Positions 19,135 to 29,442 of a stretch of DNA of 29,510 bases are shown one piece after another. Position numbers and translations under genes: made by a program. The notes beneath the pieces are model-generated. The model was not told the DNA's origin and did not search any database. It worked only from the letters and a program-made list of their open reading frames with translations. The stretch's first letter is position 1; each line of letters starts with the position of its first letter. Source of the DNA: Polysphondylium violaceum (lineage: Eukaryota; Evosea; Eumycetozoa; Dictyosteliales; Dictyosteliaceae); the NCBI GenBank assembly GCA_000277445.1, contig AJWJ01000285.1, positions 1 through 29,510 of the forward strand. The letters run 5' to 3'.

Positions 19135-21254
19135 GAAAACTAAAGAAATCAATTGATGAAAAAATATATGAATATCTTGAAAGATTAGTACATCATAAAT
19201 TACCAAATAGTTCAACAATTATATTTATTTTTCAAGAATTATTTCCAAATTTTAGTCAAAGTATAAAAAAGGAATTAAAAGAATCAGTATTTATAAAGAA
19301 AGCTTTACAACATTTTATAAACCATGATGATTTGCCAAATATTCAAATTATATTGGATTTTTCAAAAGAAATTGGACATCAGTTGTTCAACGATTTCAAA
19401 GATCCTTTGTATTTAAAAAGTTTTAAAACTATTGAATTTTTTATAAAGAATTCATTAATAGATATAGAATCATTGATATCTTGTACGATTAAAGATTTGG
19501 AGACATTACAATATCTAGAGCAAAATTTAAAACAAAACCACTTGGCTACACTAAAAAGCAAAGATAGATTTCCTCCTGATTTTAGGTCAATAAAGGATAA
19601 TCTTTTACTTCATTTACTTAACAATGACTACTATATCGAACCAAATAGAATTTTAGATTCAAATTCAAATATTTATTCAAATATCCATACTTTTAAAGTG
19701 GCTTTTTATAAACTGTATCCTTTATTAAAAGAAGAATCAAAGCTAATGAAAATGGCAACCAAGAATAATCAAAAATCTTTTAATCACAAAAACCTTGTAT
19801 CACAATTTAACATTATTTTTGGAAAGCCATATACTTCAAATTATGATTTGGTTAGAAAATTTCAAAGTAAAGGTGAACAACAAAAAGTTGGAAATCTTGA
19901 AAATAGATTGGAAATCATTGGATTTTTAATAGATGAAAAAGTATCAATCTCTCAAGAAGCTATTAATAATGTAATATCTTGGGGTAGTATTGAAACTTTA
20001 GACCATATGTTTGATAGGTTATCGGTAGAGAAAAAGAAAACTATATCATTGGTAACTTTGGATGGAATTCTCAATGCATGTTCTTTTAATCATTTGGGAA
20101 TGTTAAAATATTTAATTAAATCTAAACCACGAGATTTAAAAATTACACCAATGGCAATAGAGCTTTGTTGTTGGAATGGAAATATAGAAATGGTTCAATA
20201 TCTCTTACAACATGATCCTTCTTTAGAATCTGGATTAAATTTAAATTATCCTTGTTTGTTTGGTCATTTTCCAATGGTAAAATTTTTAGTTGAAGAAAAG
20301 TCTGTGGAAATCACACAAAATAGTTTTATCTTTTCCATTGAATCTTTTCCAGAGATTGCCAAATATTTGTTTAGTAAAAAGCAAACAGAGTCAAAGTTTT
20401 CCAAATGGTTTGAATTGGCATGCTATCTGAAATCGACAACATTGATAGACTACATACTCGATTCGATTCAAGAACTAGATCAATATCTCAGTGATAATAA
20501 TAACAAGGATTTAGATATATGTCTCTATAATGGTGATTGGTATACGACTCAAAGAATAATAGAGAAAAAATATAAATTTCAAAATCAAGGAAAACCATTA
20601 AATGTGAGTTGGATCACTCTATCGATAGCATTCTCTAGAAAGAATTATAGATGTATAGAAGTTCTTTTTTCTTCTAGCTCAAACAATTTAATTGTATTTG
20701 ATCAATATGAATTAAATTTTGATGAAACCTATCTTTCAATTATATTTTATTCAACCAAGTCAAGATGGATAACATGTGAACCTTTGAATCTATATTTACA
20801 TAGACTATGTGGTCTTTGTCTCTATAGACTAATATCACTTTATCCAATTAGAGATACCATCCTCTATTTAATATATAATATTGATCAACAAACAAAAGCT
20901 TTAGTGGCTGCAACAACAGATAATCAAGATTTTCAACAACAGGAACATCTAAGATTTATAAAGAAATTAGTGGCCATTTGTAAATATAGTATTTTATATG
21001 CCAATCTTGAATTATTAAAAGTGCTCTATTCAATTCCAATATTTGTTAAAATTATTTCAACCATAGACTTTTTTAAATATTCCATTCAATTTCAAAATCT
21101 ATTTATCATTGAATCATTGTTGGAAAAGTTTAAAAATCAATTTTTAAATCCTCAAACAAAAATTGAAATACTAGATTTGGCTGATGACTTTTCTCATAAT
21201 AAGAATCTTTTAAAATTATTAAAATTACATTTAAATAAAAAAGAAAATGTTTAA
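18372..21254 (+). CDS. Large ankyrin-repeat-type protein
   Basis: Single exon, 960 residues from the ATG at 18372. An N-terminal segment (RLFFEIYKNVFLKTKIFKEI, about 19-38) resembles the leader seen in a large dictyostelid family of ankyrin proteins. Two Asn runs follow, including about 31 consecutive AAT codons. Degenerate ankyrin-like repeats are clearest at about 560-700: LNACSFNHLGMLKYLIKS, IELCCWNGNIEMVQYLLQHD, CLFGHFPMVKFLVEE. The rest is helical with similar spacing, so more repeats are likely. These repeats mediate protein contacts; no partner is known and no catalytic domain is visible. Its 3' end meets the TTC14-like gene, leaving 18 bases between stops. Confidence 0.8.
19038..19130. 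repeat. (AAT)31 microsatellite coding poly-Asn
   Basis: Thirty-one pure AAT codons with no synonymous interruption, inside the ankyrin-type gene. Purity suggests recent length change by replication slippage. Confidence 0.95.
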
Positions 21255-21261
21255 TAATAAT

Positions 21262-21273
21262 AATAAATTTATT
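21262..21273. terminator. Palindromic polyadenylation hexamer pair
   Basis: AATAAATTTATT is its own reverse complement and gives AATAAA on both strands. It sits between the converging stop codons of the ankyrin-type gene (ending 21254) and the TTC14-like gene (ending 21273), touching the latter's stop codon. Because A/T-rich DNA contains many such hexamers, use as a shared poly(A) signal is an inference. Confidence 0.45.
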
Positions 21274-23242
21274 TATCTTTTCCTGCTATCTTTATATTTA
21301 TCATCTCTTTTTCTATTATCTTGGTCTCTACTTTTATCTTGATCTCTGTATTTGCTTCTACTACTACTCTCTTTGTATTCTTTTTTATATTTATCTCTTT
21401 CTTTGCTTTTTTCTCTTTTTCTATCACTTTTATATTTAGAATCTCTTTTTCTTTTTTCATGATCACTATCAGAACTGTCATCATCACTACTGCTGCTACT
21501 ATCATAATATTTGTCTTTTCTTTTTGATTTCTTTTCTCTATATTTATCTCTTTTATTATTATTATTGCTGCTTTTACTTTTATCATCTTTATCTTTATCT
21601 TTTTCTCTTTCTCTTTTTCTTTTCTTTTCATTTTCCATTATTAATGATTTAACTTTATCTTTAAAAGAATTTGAATAATTTCCATCTGCTGTTGTTGCTG
21701 ATGAATACTCATTTTGTTGTTGGTGATTACCATAATCATAATTATTATTTTCATCATAGTTTTGATATTTTAAATCTGTGATGGCATCCAAATATTTCTT
21801 TGCATTCCTATCATTTGGATCCAAATTGATTGCAGTTTCAAAATAATGAATAGCTTTATCATAATTACCCAATTTTGCATTTGCAGCACCCAAAGCAACA
21901 TAACCAGTTTGATGTTTAGGATCAACATTCAATGCTTCTTTATAATATCTAATAGCCTCTTGGAAATTACCTTCTTGTGCACATTTTAATCCCATTTCAA
22001 TGCTGTTTTTTTAAAAAAAGGAAATAAAGTTAATAACAAAAGATATAAGAATAATAACATATGGATAAACAACAATCATAATATAATAGTACTAATAACA
22101 TACGATTCCTTTGCCCATATAAAGCTTTGAGTATCTCTAAATTTAGTAATAAACTTTGGTGAATTTATATTATTTATAAACTGTGAAGGATAAGGTATCA
22201 TAGAATCTAATTGATTAATTCCAAAAGAGGTTGACATTGTGTTAATAGCCCATGGATTATTAAATTGTGGATCATTTTTAATGATATTTATAATATTTGT
22301 AAATCCAAGTTGTAAATACAACTCTGCTGGATCAAATTTACCCTATTAAACAAATATACATTAATATATAAATCATGATAAACTAAAGACACTATATATA
22401 AAAGACATACTAAAAATTTATACAACTCTAATGATTCATTTCTATATATTTCATTTAGAAATAAAGCATTTAAATCAGAGAAATCAAAACTAACATTGAC
22501 CACTTGATTACTTTTATCTATAGATAGCACTGTCGCTCTAACATAATCACCTATATCATAGTAATCAATACTAGTACCCATAGTCTTGTTAAAATGTTTG
22601 ATGTCACAGTGTGCCAAAATTTGATATTGTGATATAGAATCCAATACTCTGGGTATTGTTAATGAATATCCTTTTGTTATTGAATAAACATTTAAAACTT
22701 TATAGATATCTATATCTAATCCTAATATTGCATCTTTTGATTTGATGACACCAACTATTAACATTGAATTATATATTGATTCAGTTTGTTGTTGATTTGG
22801 TTGATGGTAACCGTTCAATAATAATGAATCTAATTCCTAGAAGAGTATATTAGTAATCTACTAATCAAAAAAATACCAATGTTTTGATATTACATTTAAA
22901 ATGTCCTCCTTTGATACTTTCAGAGAGTCTTGATATTTCTTTATTTTTATAGCATCACGTATTGTTGGAATATGACTAAATCCCTGAATACATTGATGAT
23001 CTATAGGTACTAAAAAGATAGACTAAGAGTGTGAGTATTTATCTAGATTCAAAAACTTTTTGATCTATATCATCATCATTACCCTTTGCTTTTATATTTA
23101 AAGTCTTTAAAGATTGAATCTTATTTTCTAAAAAAGCACTGCTATTATATTTTATTGTTGCTGCTGTGGTTGCTGTGGTTGTTGTTGTTGTTTCTGAATC
23201 TTCATTTATATTACTAGCAGTGCTATCATCATTGTTATTCAT
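21273..23242 (-). CDS. TTC14-like S1/TPR protein
   Basis: Five exons, 23242-23083, 23009-22894, 22836-22411, 22342-22104 and 22002-21273, 556 residues; every join keeps phase (introns 57-101 bases). The N-terminus is low complexity with a Thr run. An S1-like RNA-binding region spans about 105-215, with the typical YDIGDYVRATVLSID segment. Two TPR repeats follow at about 315-385 (AQEGNFQEAIRYYKEALNVD and GNYDKAIHYFETAINLDP). The last 150 residues are rich in Lys, Arg, Asp and Ser, with a Ser/Asp block and RD/KD-type repeats like those of splicing-speckle proteins. S1 plus TPR plus charged tail is the layout of animal TTC14. A nuclear RNA-linked role is inferred; the exact function is unknown. 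Confidence 0.82.
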
Positions 23243-23613
23243 ATTATCATTAATAAACCTATAGGTTTACGAAAGAGTATTTATATCTTTACAAAAATAA
23301 TTTAAAAAAAAAAATTCAAAACATATCCTAGGATTTGCAAATATATGAGAAAATCTCCAAATGAAAGCTCCGATTGAAAACATAAGAAACCAAAATAAGA
23401 AAGGAAATAATGGTGATCGAAACTATATTATATAGTAGTACTATTATGAATATTAATTTTATCAATAGAGTGCAAAAATGTTAAATTTTTAATCATGATC
23501 AGTAATCATGCGATTAAAACTAATAAATTACGACACTGCCCTTCTACTAATACTACTATTAAACTATATTATGTGTTACTTTGTATATATATATAAATAA
23601 ATAATATTTATTC
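23243..23613. promoter_or_regulatory. Promoter region of the TTC14-like gene
   Basis: These 371 bases lie between the TTC14-like start and the 3' end of the Lys-rich gene. An 8-base inverted repeat (TTTTAATC at 23487-23494, GATTAAAA at 23512-23519) encloses two AATCATG copies. No gene is visible. Confidence 0.45.
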
Positions 23614-23914
23614 TTAAACTCTCATCTTTTTCTTTCCTCTAACAGCACCTTCATATTCTACATCATCAAATTCAATAGTTTTCATCATCTTTTCTTTAAT
23701 TTCTTTTTCTTCTTGTACTTTTCTTTTGGCTTGTCTCTTTTCAGCTCTTTCTTTAAGTTTTTGAGTTTCTAGTCTTTCTTTTTCTAGTTCAAATTCATGA
23801 TTCTTAACTTTTAATGATTTTCTATTCTTTCTAGCCTATAATATATACAAAGTATATATATATCTTAATTAATAATCTACGTTAACCACTATAATTCAAA
23901 CTAAATCCTACCAT
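23614..23914 (-). CDS. Small Lys/Glu-rich protein, unknown function
   Basis: Two exons: the ATG alone (23914-23912), then 23835-23614 after a 76-base intron (donor GTAGGA, acceptor TATAG), 74 residues. The protein starts MARKNRKSLKVKNHEFE and continues as one highly charged helix (KERLETQKLKERAEKRQAKR) to a tail KTIEFDDVEYEGAVRGKKK. The basic ends and continuous charge suggest a nuclear or nucleolar protein, possibly ribosome biogenesis, but I do not recognise the family. The start is inferred because exon 2 has no in-frame upstream ATG and the acceptor is strong. An alternative first exon further upstream remains possible. Confidence 0.65.
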
Positions 23915-24379
23915 CTCTATCTATTCTTTTTATATTACAAATTTACAATTATAAAAAAAAAGAGAACTTTTTTGTTGGTCAAAGTTTTGATTATTTTCGT
24001 TCGGTTTTTTGCAAATTTTAAAAAAAATAAAGAAAATTCAAATAAATTGATTTAATCATTTAAATACAAAGAGATGATAGTAAATCTTTACGACCATTAA
24101 ATCTATAAATATTTTAGTTTAAACAACTTATCTTATCCATTTATCCATGTATGGTTTATTTTTTTTTTTTTTTTTTTTAATTTATTTTTTTCAAAAAATG
24201 AAAATTGCGACCACATGTGTTAAAATTAGATATTGGGAATTATCAATAGAATTACCTAGAGTGTTGTTATTGAAAACTAAATCTATAGACTATAATACTA
24301 TAAACAACACTTGATTGATTGTCATATCATTCGCAACATAGCATTACACATACACATACATATATATATATAAAAAAAG
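23915..24379. promoter_or_regulatory. Divergent promoter, Lys-rich gene / BSD gene
   Basis: A 465-base non-coding stretch with a T run at about 24160-24178, an A-rich zone near 24018-24030 and a TATA-like alternating tract at 24360-24371 just before the BSD start codon. No further feature is visible. Confidence 0.5.
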
Positions 24380-25180
24380 ATGTTTTTCTTGAAAAAGATT
24401 TGGGATCCAAATAGTAATAATAGTCCCGTTATTAATCATGATGAAGAAGAACAAAGAGAAAGAGAAGAATTGGGTATAAACCAAGAATTGATTTTGTTTG
24501 TAGATAATATCTCAAAGTATCCCGAAACCTTTAAAGATTTTCCATTTCAAACATTAAAAGATCAAAGTAAGTATATATAACAATAACAACATAGGTGTAT
24601 GTTTTAATCTATGTGTTACTAACATTACATTACCTATTTAGATTTAAAAATGACTAGATTACAGAAAAAACATATAGAAAAGATTCTTGGAATTGTATGT
24701 AGCATGATAATGATATTAGAATAATACTATCTATTATACATATTGACACACCACTACGACTATGATGTAATATAGGTAAAACCACTAAATGATCTTAGAT
24801 ATCAACTTTGCCCATCATCGATGAGCGATGAAAAGTTTTGGAAAATTTATTTTACTCATATATCAAAAGTATCAAATGTCAAGTTTAACCAACTTGATCA
24901 ACAGCAACAATCAAATCAAGCACCCTCTGTTTTAGATGATCTTGAAAGTCAATTTGATAAACTTTCCAGGGCACCTAAAAAACCATTTGATCAAGGTATT
25001 GATGAAGAAGAAGATAGTTATTATGCTGTCAATACCTATTTATCAAACTTTTTAAATAATAGCAATAATACAAATACAACGACAACCACCTCAACCACAA
25101 CTACGATGACTATACCAAACGGTAATCCTTCTTTAGATCTTTTAAAAACTAATAGAAAACTGGAAAAAGAAATTCAGAAT

Positions 25181-25269
<89 letters not shown>

Positions 25270-25396
25270 CGATAATAATAATAGTAATTTTAATAATGAT
25301 AATAGTTTTACATCAATATCAGCAAAATCTGATAATAACAATATACATTTTAGCAAAAATATAAATAATGATCAAGATACTAGGTTAAATATATAG
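24380..25396 (+). CDS. BSD-domain protein
   Basis: Three exons, 24380-24566, 24642-24694 and 24776-25396, 286 residues; phases agree and donors are GTAAGT and GTATGT. The BSD domain spans about residues 35-108: LILFVDNISKYPETFKDF, KHIEKILGIVKPLNDLRYQL, then CPSSMSDEKFWKIYFTHI with the signature Phe-Trp pair at 101-102. BSD domains occur in TFIIH subunit p62 and in SYAP1-like cytosolic proteins. The N-terminus and stand-alone domain resemble the latter type. The C-terminal half is low complexity with Thr and a 30-residue Asn run in pure AAC codons. Role is unknown beyond protein-protein contact. Confidence 0.82.
25181..25270. repeat. (AAC)30 microsatellite coding poly-Asn
   Basis: Thirty consecutive AAC codons in the BSD gene. 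The other long Asn tracts in this window use AAT almost only, so this tract expanded from a different unit. Confidence 0.95.
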
Positions 25397-25500
25397 ACAT
25401 TTTATATATTTAAGGGATAATTAAAGTCGTAGTAATACATTAATAAGAATAACAATAATAATAATAATATTTAAAAGAAATTAAATTAAATAAATAATGA

Positions 25501-25528
25501 ATTTATATCTATATCATTAGATATAAAT
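25501..25528. terminator. Hairpin between converging genes
   Basis: ATTTATATCT and its exact reverse complement AGATATAAAT flank an 8-base loop. The hairpin lies in the 283-base gap between the converging BSD and mitoferrin genes. A role at transcript ends is possible but not shown; A/T palindromes are common here. Confidence 0.4.
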
Positions 25529-25679
25529 ATTTAACTGTATCCAAAAGTTTATTCACACTGTTGAACAATCATAAATAAAATATGGCTTGAATGAAAACAA
25601 AAAAAGTAAATAACAATAAAATAATAAACAACGATAATCTTTCTTTCTCTAATATAATATATATTATTTTAATAATAGT

Positions 25680-26718
25680 TTATTCTCCAAGAATAAACTT
25701 GAAATATTCATAAACAGACCAAACAATGGCAGAACTCATTGAATGGAAAACAATTCTTGGCTTAATACCTCTAAGATAACCAGCGGAACCTTCTTCTCTC
25801 CAAATGGTTTTCATGGCATCAACCATACCACGATAATGAGTACCAACAGCAACATCACCTTGAGTTTGAAGTCTAGTCTTTGCAACGTCAAATGGATTTG
25901 TAAATGCTGCAGCCATCATACCTGCACCACCACCGGCGACAAGACTATCAAATAATTCATAGGATCGTTCGTCTTTAAGATTCTTTTCAAATGGTGTTAT
26001 TATCTTTTTCAAACTTTCATAACTTGCAAAATAAACAATATTATAGGGTACACTCATAACAAGTGTAGTGGTATAACCGGAATAAAATCCTCTTAATCCT
26101 TCTTTAACCCAAATTCTCTTTGTACAATCGAACAATCCTTTATAATCATTCATTTGTAATTGTAATCTTTGCTTAACAACATCCATTGGACATGCTACTG
26201 CTTCACTAACCATCTATAATATAGATATTAATTAATAACCGAGAAAAAATGAAGGAATAAACAAATATACATACAGCAGATATAGCACCAGCAATACCAA
26301 CTTTTATTGGTTGATGACTAGTATCATTTCCAATAAATTTAAATTTAAATAATTCATATATAGAGTATTGAACGGCGTGTGAGGGTGCAGCACCTGCAGC
26401 TACAGCTGTTAAACCCTTAAAGAGTCCGCCAACTCCGTGTCTAGCTATAATTTGTTTTGTAACTGTATATGTAGTATATCCTGTATTACCTGGTTTAACT
26501 GGAAGTGCTTGAATATGTGTCTATATATAATTGTATAAATAGATATGTATATTAATATTTAATGGCATGTGGCATTAATAAAGCAACAAGGCAGTACATA
26601 CTTTGATTGTATCGATTGGATACATTCCGCAATGTTCGGCAAAACCTGCAGCAGCACCAGCAACTAAATGCACATAAAATGAGCCACCTTCATCTCCGTG
26701 TCCATGATCATGACCCAT
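25680..26718 (-). CDS. mcfF: Mitoferrin, mitochondrial iron carrier
   Basis: Three exons, 26718-26602, 26520-26275 and 26213-25680, 298 residues, all in phase 0. This is a mitochondrial carrier with three repeats, each with the PxDxxK motif: MYPIDTIKTHIQ, CPMDVVKQRLQ and NPFDVAKTRLQ. The segment GFAEHCGMYPIDTIKT matches the mitoferrin branch (EHxxMYPxDxxKT), which brings iron across the inner membrane for heme and Fe-S cluster synthesis. GLRGFYSGYTT and AGYLRGIKPRI are the usual matrix-loop motifs. The N-terminus (MGHDHGHGDEGG) is rich in His and acidic residues. Length is normal for the family. It faces the proteasome gene across an 877-base divergent region. Confidence 0.9.
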
Positions 26719-27595
26719 CTTTTACTCTATATATGTATATGACGGTGATGTTGATTTACTTTTACCGAATGAAGTATAATAATATGTTGGTTTTTTTTTT
26801 TTTTATTTTGCACAAAAATTATGAAAAATAAAAAAAAATCGATCAAAAATATGAATTGAAAAAAAAAGAAAAGATCTTCGTTCGTCAAATTAATTAAATA
26901 ATCTAATCTTTTTTTTTTTGTAATAATCTTCACACACAATGAATAACAATATTATTTGTATGTATTGGAGGATAAAAGAAAACTAAACAAAAAACAAAAC
27001 CGAATTTTCTTTTAGTTGATCAAGAAAAAAAAAAAACGACGAGGTGGAGGTGGTGTCCAAATTATGATGTGAGCAACAAAAAAAAAAAAAAAAAATTTTT
27101 AAAAACTTTGATTTCCCAATACATTCAATAATTCCCATGTGTCACACATCAGATTATGATCATTATTTGGTGTCTTTGTTATCTCTGCTTAAACTAAAAA
27201 TATTTATAAATAGAATCCTGGCTAGATTTCTTTTTTGTGTTCCTTTTCTTTTCTTGTCTTTTTTTTTTTTGATGTTATCTCTCAACATTCATCATCACTG
27301 ATCGCAAAGATTTTCTATATTCTAAATACTTGTAAGACAAACCATTGTAAAGATATATCAGAAAAGAATTACACCTACAGTGAATTATCTTTATAAACAC
27401 AATGACTGAAAGTGAGAATGTAACGTTTCATGAAAATTTGAAAAAAAAATATGAAAAATAAAAAAAAAAAATTTATTAAAAATGGTGATCATCAATTTTG
27501 TCATTTCATAAAAAAAAGTTTTTGTTATATAATAACACAAACACAAATAATTTAATTTAATTTAATATACATATATATATACATATAATAATAAA
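26719..27595. promoter_or_regulatory. Divergent promoter region, mitoferrin / proteasome beta-2
   Basis: 877 bases with several A or T runs (about 26790-26804, 27026-27036, 27070-27085, 27259-27270), a G-rich patch with GAGGTGGAGGTGGTG near 27040-27054, an odd palindrome ATGTGTCACACAT at 27137-27149, and a 19-codon ORF at 27402-27461. A TATA-like alternating tract lies at 27570-27585. Confidence 0.5.
27402..27461 (+). other. Small ORF of 19 codons upstream of psmB2
   Basis: An ATG preceded by an A-rich leader (AACACAATG) opens a 19-residue frame, MTESENVTFHENLKKKYEK, ended by TAA within an A-rich stretch. It lies 134 bases before the psmB2 start codon. It could be an upstream ORF in a long psmB2 leader, a tiny gene, or chance. 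Confidence 0.25.
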
Positions 27596-28174
27596 ATGGA
27601 GACATTACTTGCATTCATTGTAAACGATGGTGTTTTATGTTTAGCTGATGCTGGTATCACTAGATCAATTGTAAAGATGAAAGAAGATGAAGATAAGATC
27701 ATGGTGTTGGAAGGCAATAAATTGTTATTATCAGCAGGTGAACCAGGTGATCGTGCTCAATTTTGTGAATATATTGCAAAGAACCTTAAACTATATAATC
27801 TTCGTCATGGTTATTCATTGTCTACACCAGCTTGTGCAAATTTTGTTAGAAGTGAATTGGCTGCCTCTATTAGAAGTAATCCATATCAAGTTAATCTTAT
27901 TTTAGCTGGTTTTGATAATGATACTGGTGCTTCTCTTTTCTTTTTAGATTATTTAGGTTCTTTACAAAAGTTGGACTTTGCTTGTCATGGTTATGCATCT
28001 TACTTTCTCTTGGGTCTTTTAGATCGTCATCATAAAACTACTTTATCTGCTGCAGAAGGTGTTGATCTTATGCGTAAATGTGTTGAAGAATTACAAACTC
28101 GTTTCCTTGTCAATGGTAAATATGTTTTAAAACATATTTCTAAAGATGGTGTTATGGTTATCCCTTTCAATTAA
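27596..28174 (+). CDS. psmB2: Proteasome subunit beta type-2
   Basis: Single exon, 192 residues, collinear with animal PSMB2. Recognisable blocks are METLLAFIVNDGVLCLADAG, IVKMKEDEDKI, LLSAGEPGDRAQFCEYI, NPYQVNLILAGFD and MRKCVEELQTRFLVN. It is a structural beta ring subunit of the 20S core; it begins at the fold itself without a propeptide and without the catalytic N-terminal Thr, as expected for this non-proteolytic subunit. The ATG is preceded by ATAATAATAAA, a normal A-rich start context. The proteasome acts in nucleus and cytosol. Confidence 0.93.
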   Translation: METLLAFIVNDGVLCLADAGITRSIVKMKEDEDKIMVLEGNKLLLSAGEPGDRAQFCEYIAKNLKLYNLRHGYSLSTPACANFVRSELAASIRSNPYQVNLILAGFDNDTGASLFFLDYLGSLQKLDFACHGYASYFLLGLLDRHHKTTLSAAEGVDLMRKCVEELQTRFLVNGKYVLKHISKDGVMVIPFN

Positions 28175-28207
28175 AATATTTAATATATAAATAATAATAA
28201 TATTAAT

Positions 28208-28240
<33 letters not shown>

Positions 28241-28633
28241 AATCAACATGATATATTATATCCTTTAAATTCATCAAATATAACAACAAAACACCAACAA
28301 ATTAATAATTAATGATTATTTATTCAACGACTTGGTAGTCTTCAATTTTTATCAACATCAAACATCATTGGGTTCATATCTTTCTAGTCTTACTCTGTAC
28401 ATTAACTTATTTGACTAAAGATTATGTCTTCACATCACACAACTACTACACTACTCTTTTTATCCACAAAACCAATAATAAAAAAACAACAGAAAATTGT
28501 AAAATTTATATAAACTCTTTTAAATACATGTAACTTGGGGATATTTCTCATGACAAGAAATTCTTGCATAAAATCCGAGAATTGAAAATTTCTTTGTTTC
28601 CAAAGATTAAGAAGATACTATGAATTAGAACCA
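28175..28633. other. Non-coding region 3' of psmB2
   Basis: It begins with the psmB2 3' end, including an AAC/CAA repeat (28208-28240). The remainder is A/T rich with no visible gene. Around 28555-28566 the segment AAGAAATTCTTG is a near-palindrome. The region ends at the terminal repeat of the transposable-element remnant. Confidence 0.45.
28208..28240. repeat. (AAC)n microsatellite, untranslated
   Basis: About eleven AAC units just past the psmB2 stop codon, probably in its 3' UTR. Confidence 0.85.
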
Positions 28634-28745
28634 TTGTTTACAAAATATTTTTTTGTTTTAATTGGATGTAGACAATTACAATTCTTGTATCTTGTCCCTC
28701 CTTCAATTTTTATGAAATATATTAAAAGATGATGGGTAAATGGAG
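28634..28745 (-). repeat. Element terminal repeat, copy 1
   Basis: On the + strand it begins TTGTTTACAAAAT and ends GGTAAATGGAG. It matches 29332-29442 over its whole length with a few substitutions and small length changes, and forms the left boundary of the remnant. Confidence 0.8.
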
Positions 28746-29331
28746 GTTTTCGTCGAATATGGGGATAGTGGACTCTTGGGGGCAGACATCACTAAGGTGT
28801 TTGGGAAGGGTGATATAGGGGAATGGGAGAGAACCCCATGTTTTGAAGAATTGTTGGATGCTGTTTTTTATTTTGGAGGAGTATGGATTGGTCCTTCTAT
28901 CTGGTGATGGTTGATTTCTTTCCTACGGAGGTAATTGATTTTAGTATTGAGGTTTTTGAGTGCAGCTAGGGTTTTCATTTCTCGCTCGAATAGTTGTGCA
29001 GGTGCGAGGGTGAATTTCTCGTATTTCTTCACATTTCTTAACTACCATATGATTTTGAAAGTTGCTCCAATGATTGAGGCCGTTGTGAGGGAATGAGGTA
29101 GGAGTTTGAAGATCGTAGGTGACCAGGTTATTGGTGTGATTGTGGTTAGGGTGAGAATTGGGTTGACAATGGGGAGAATATTTGTGGCAAGCCATGGGCT
29201 GTTCTTTGGACAGTTGGATAAGGGATGTAGCCGGGTACTTCGGATCTTGTTCGGATCTTCGAGTAAGATGACACTGCATTAGTTAGTGTTGATGGACATG
29301 GAGCCTTTTGTTTTAATTAGGATGTAGTTTG

Positions 29332-29442
29332 TTGTTTACAAAATTTTTTTGTTTTAATTAGGATGTAGACAATTACAATTTTTGTATCTTGTCCCTTCTT
29401 CAATTTTTATTATATATATTAAAAGATGACGGGTAAACGGAG
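29332..29442 (-). repeat. Element terminal repeat, copy 2
   Basis: It begins TTGTTTACAAAAT and ends GGTAAACGGAG. The sequence TTGTTTACAAAAT starts again at once at 29443, so a further copy was present or this one was inserted exactly at an older end. Confidence 0.8.

Noticed and set aside
18973-19218. Minus-strand poly-Tyr reading frame
   Set aside because: It is the antisense of the AAT repeat inside the ankyrin-type gene.
25174-25356. Minus-strand poly-Leu reading frame
   Set aside because: It is the antisense of the AAC repeat inside the BSD gene.
27402-27419. MTESEN as a first exon spliced to psmB2
   Set aside because: A GTAACG donor exists after it, but there is no AG acceptor directly before the psmB2 start codon, and the psmB2 frame already starts where the family does.
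28941-29279. 112-codon minus-strand reading frame as a host gene
   Set aside because: It lies in the transposable-element remnant, has no recognisable host domain, and is best treated as fossil sequence.
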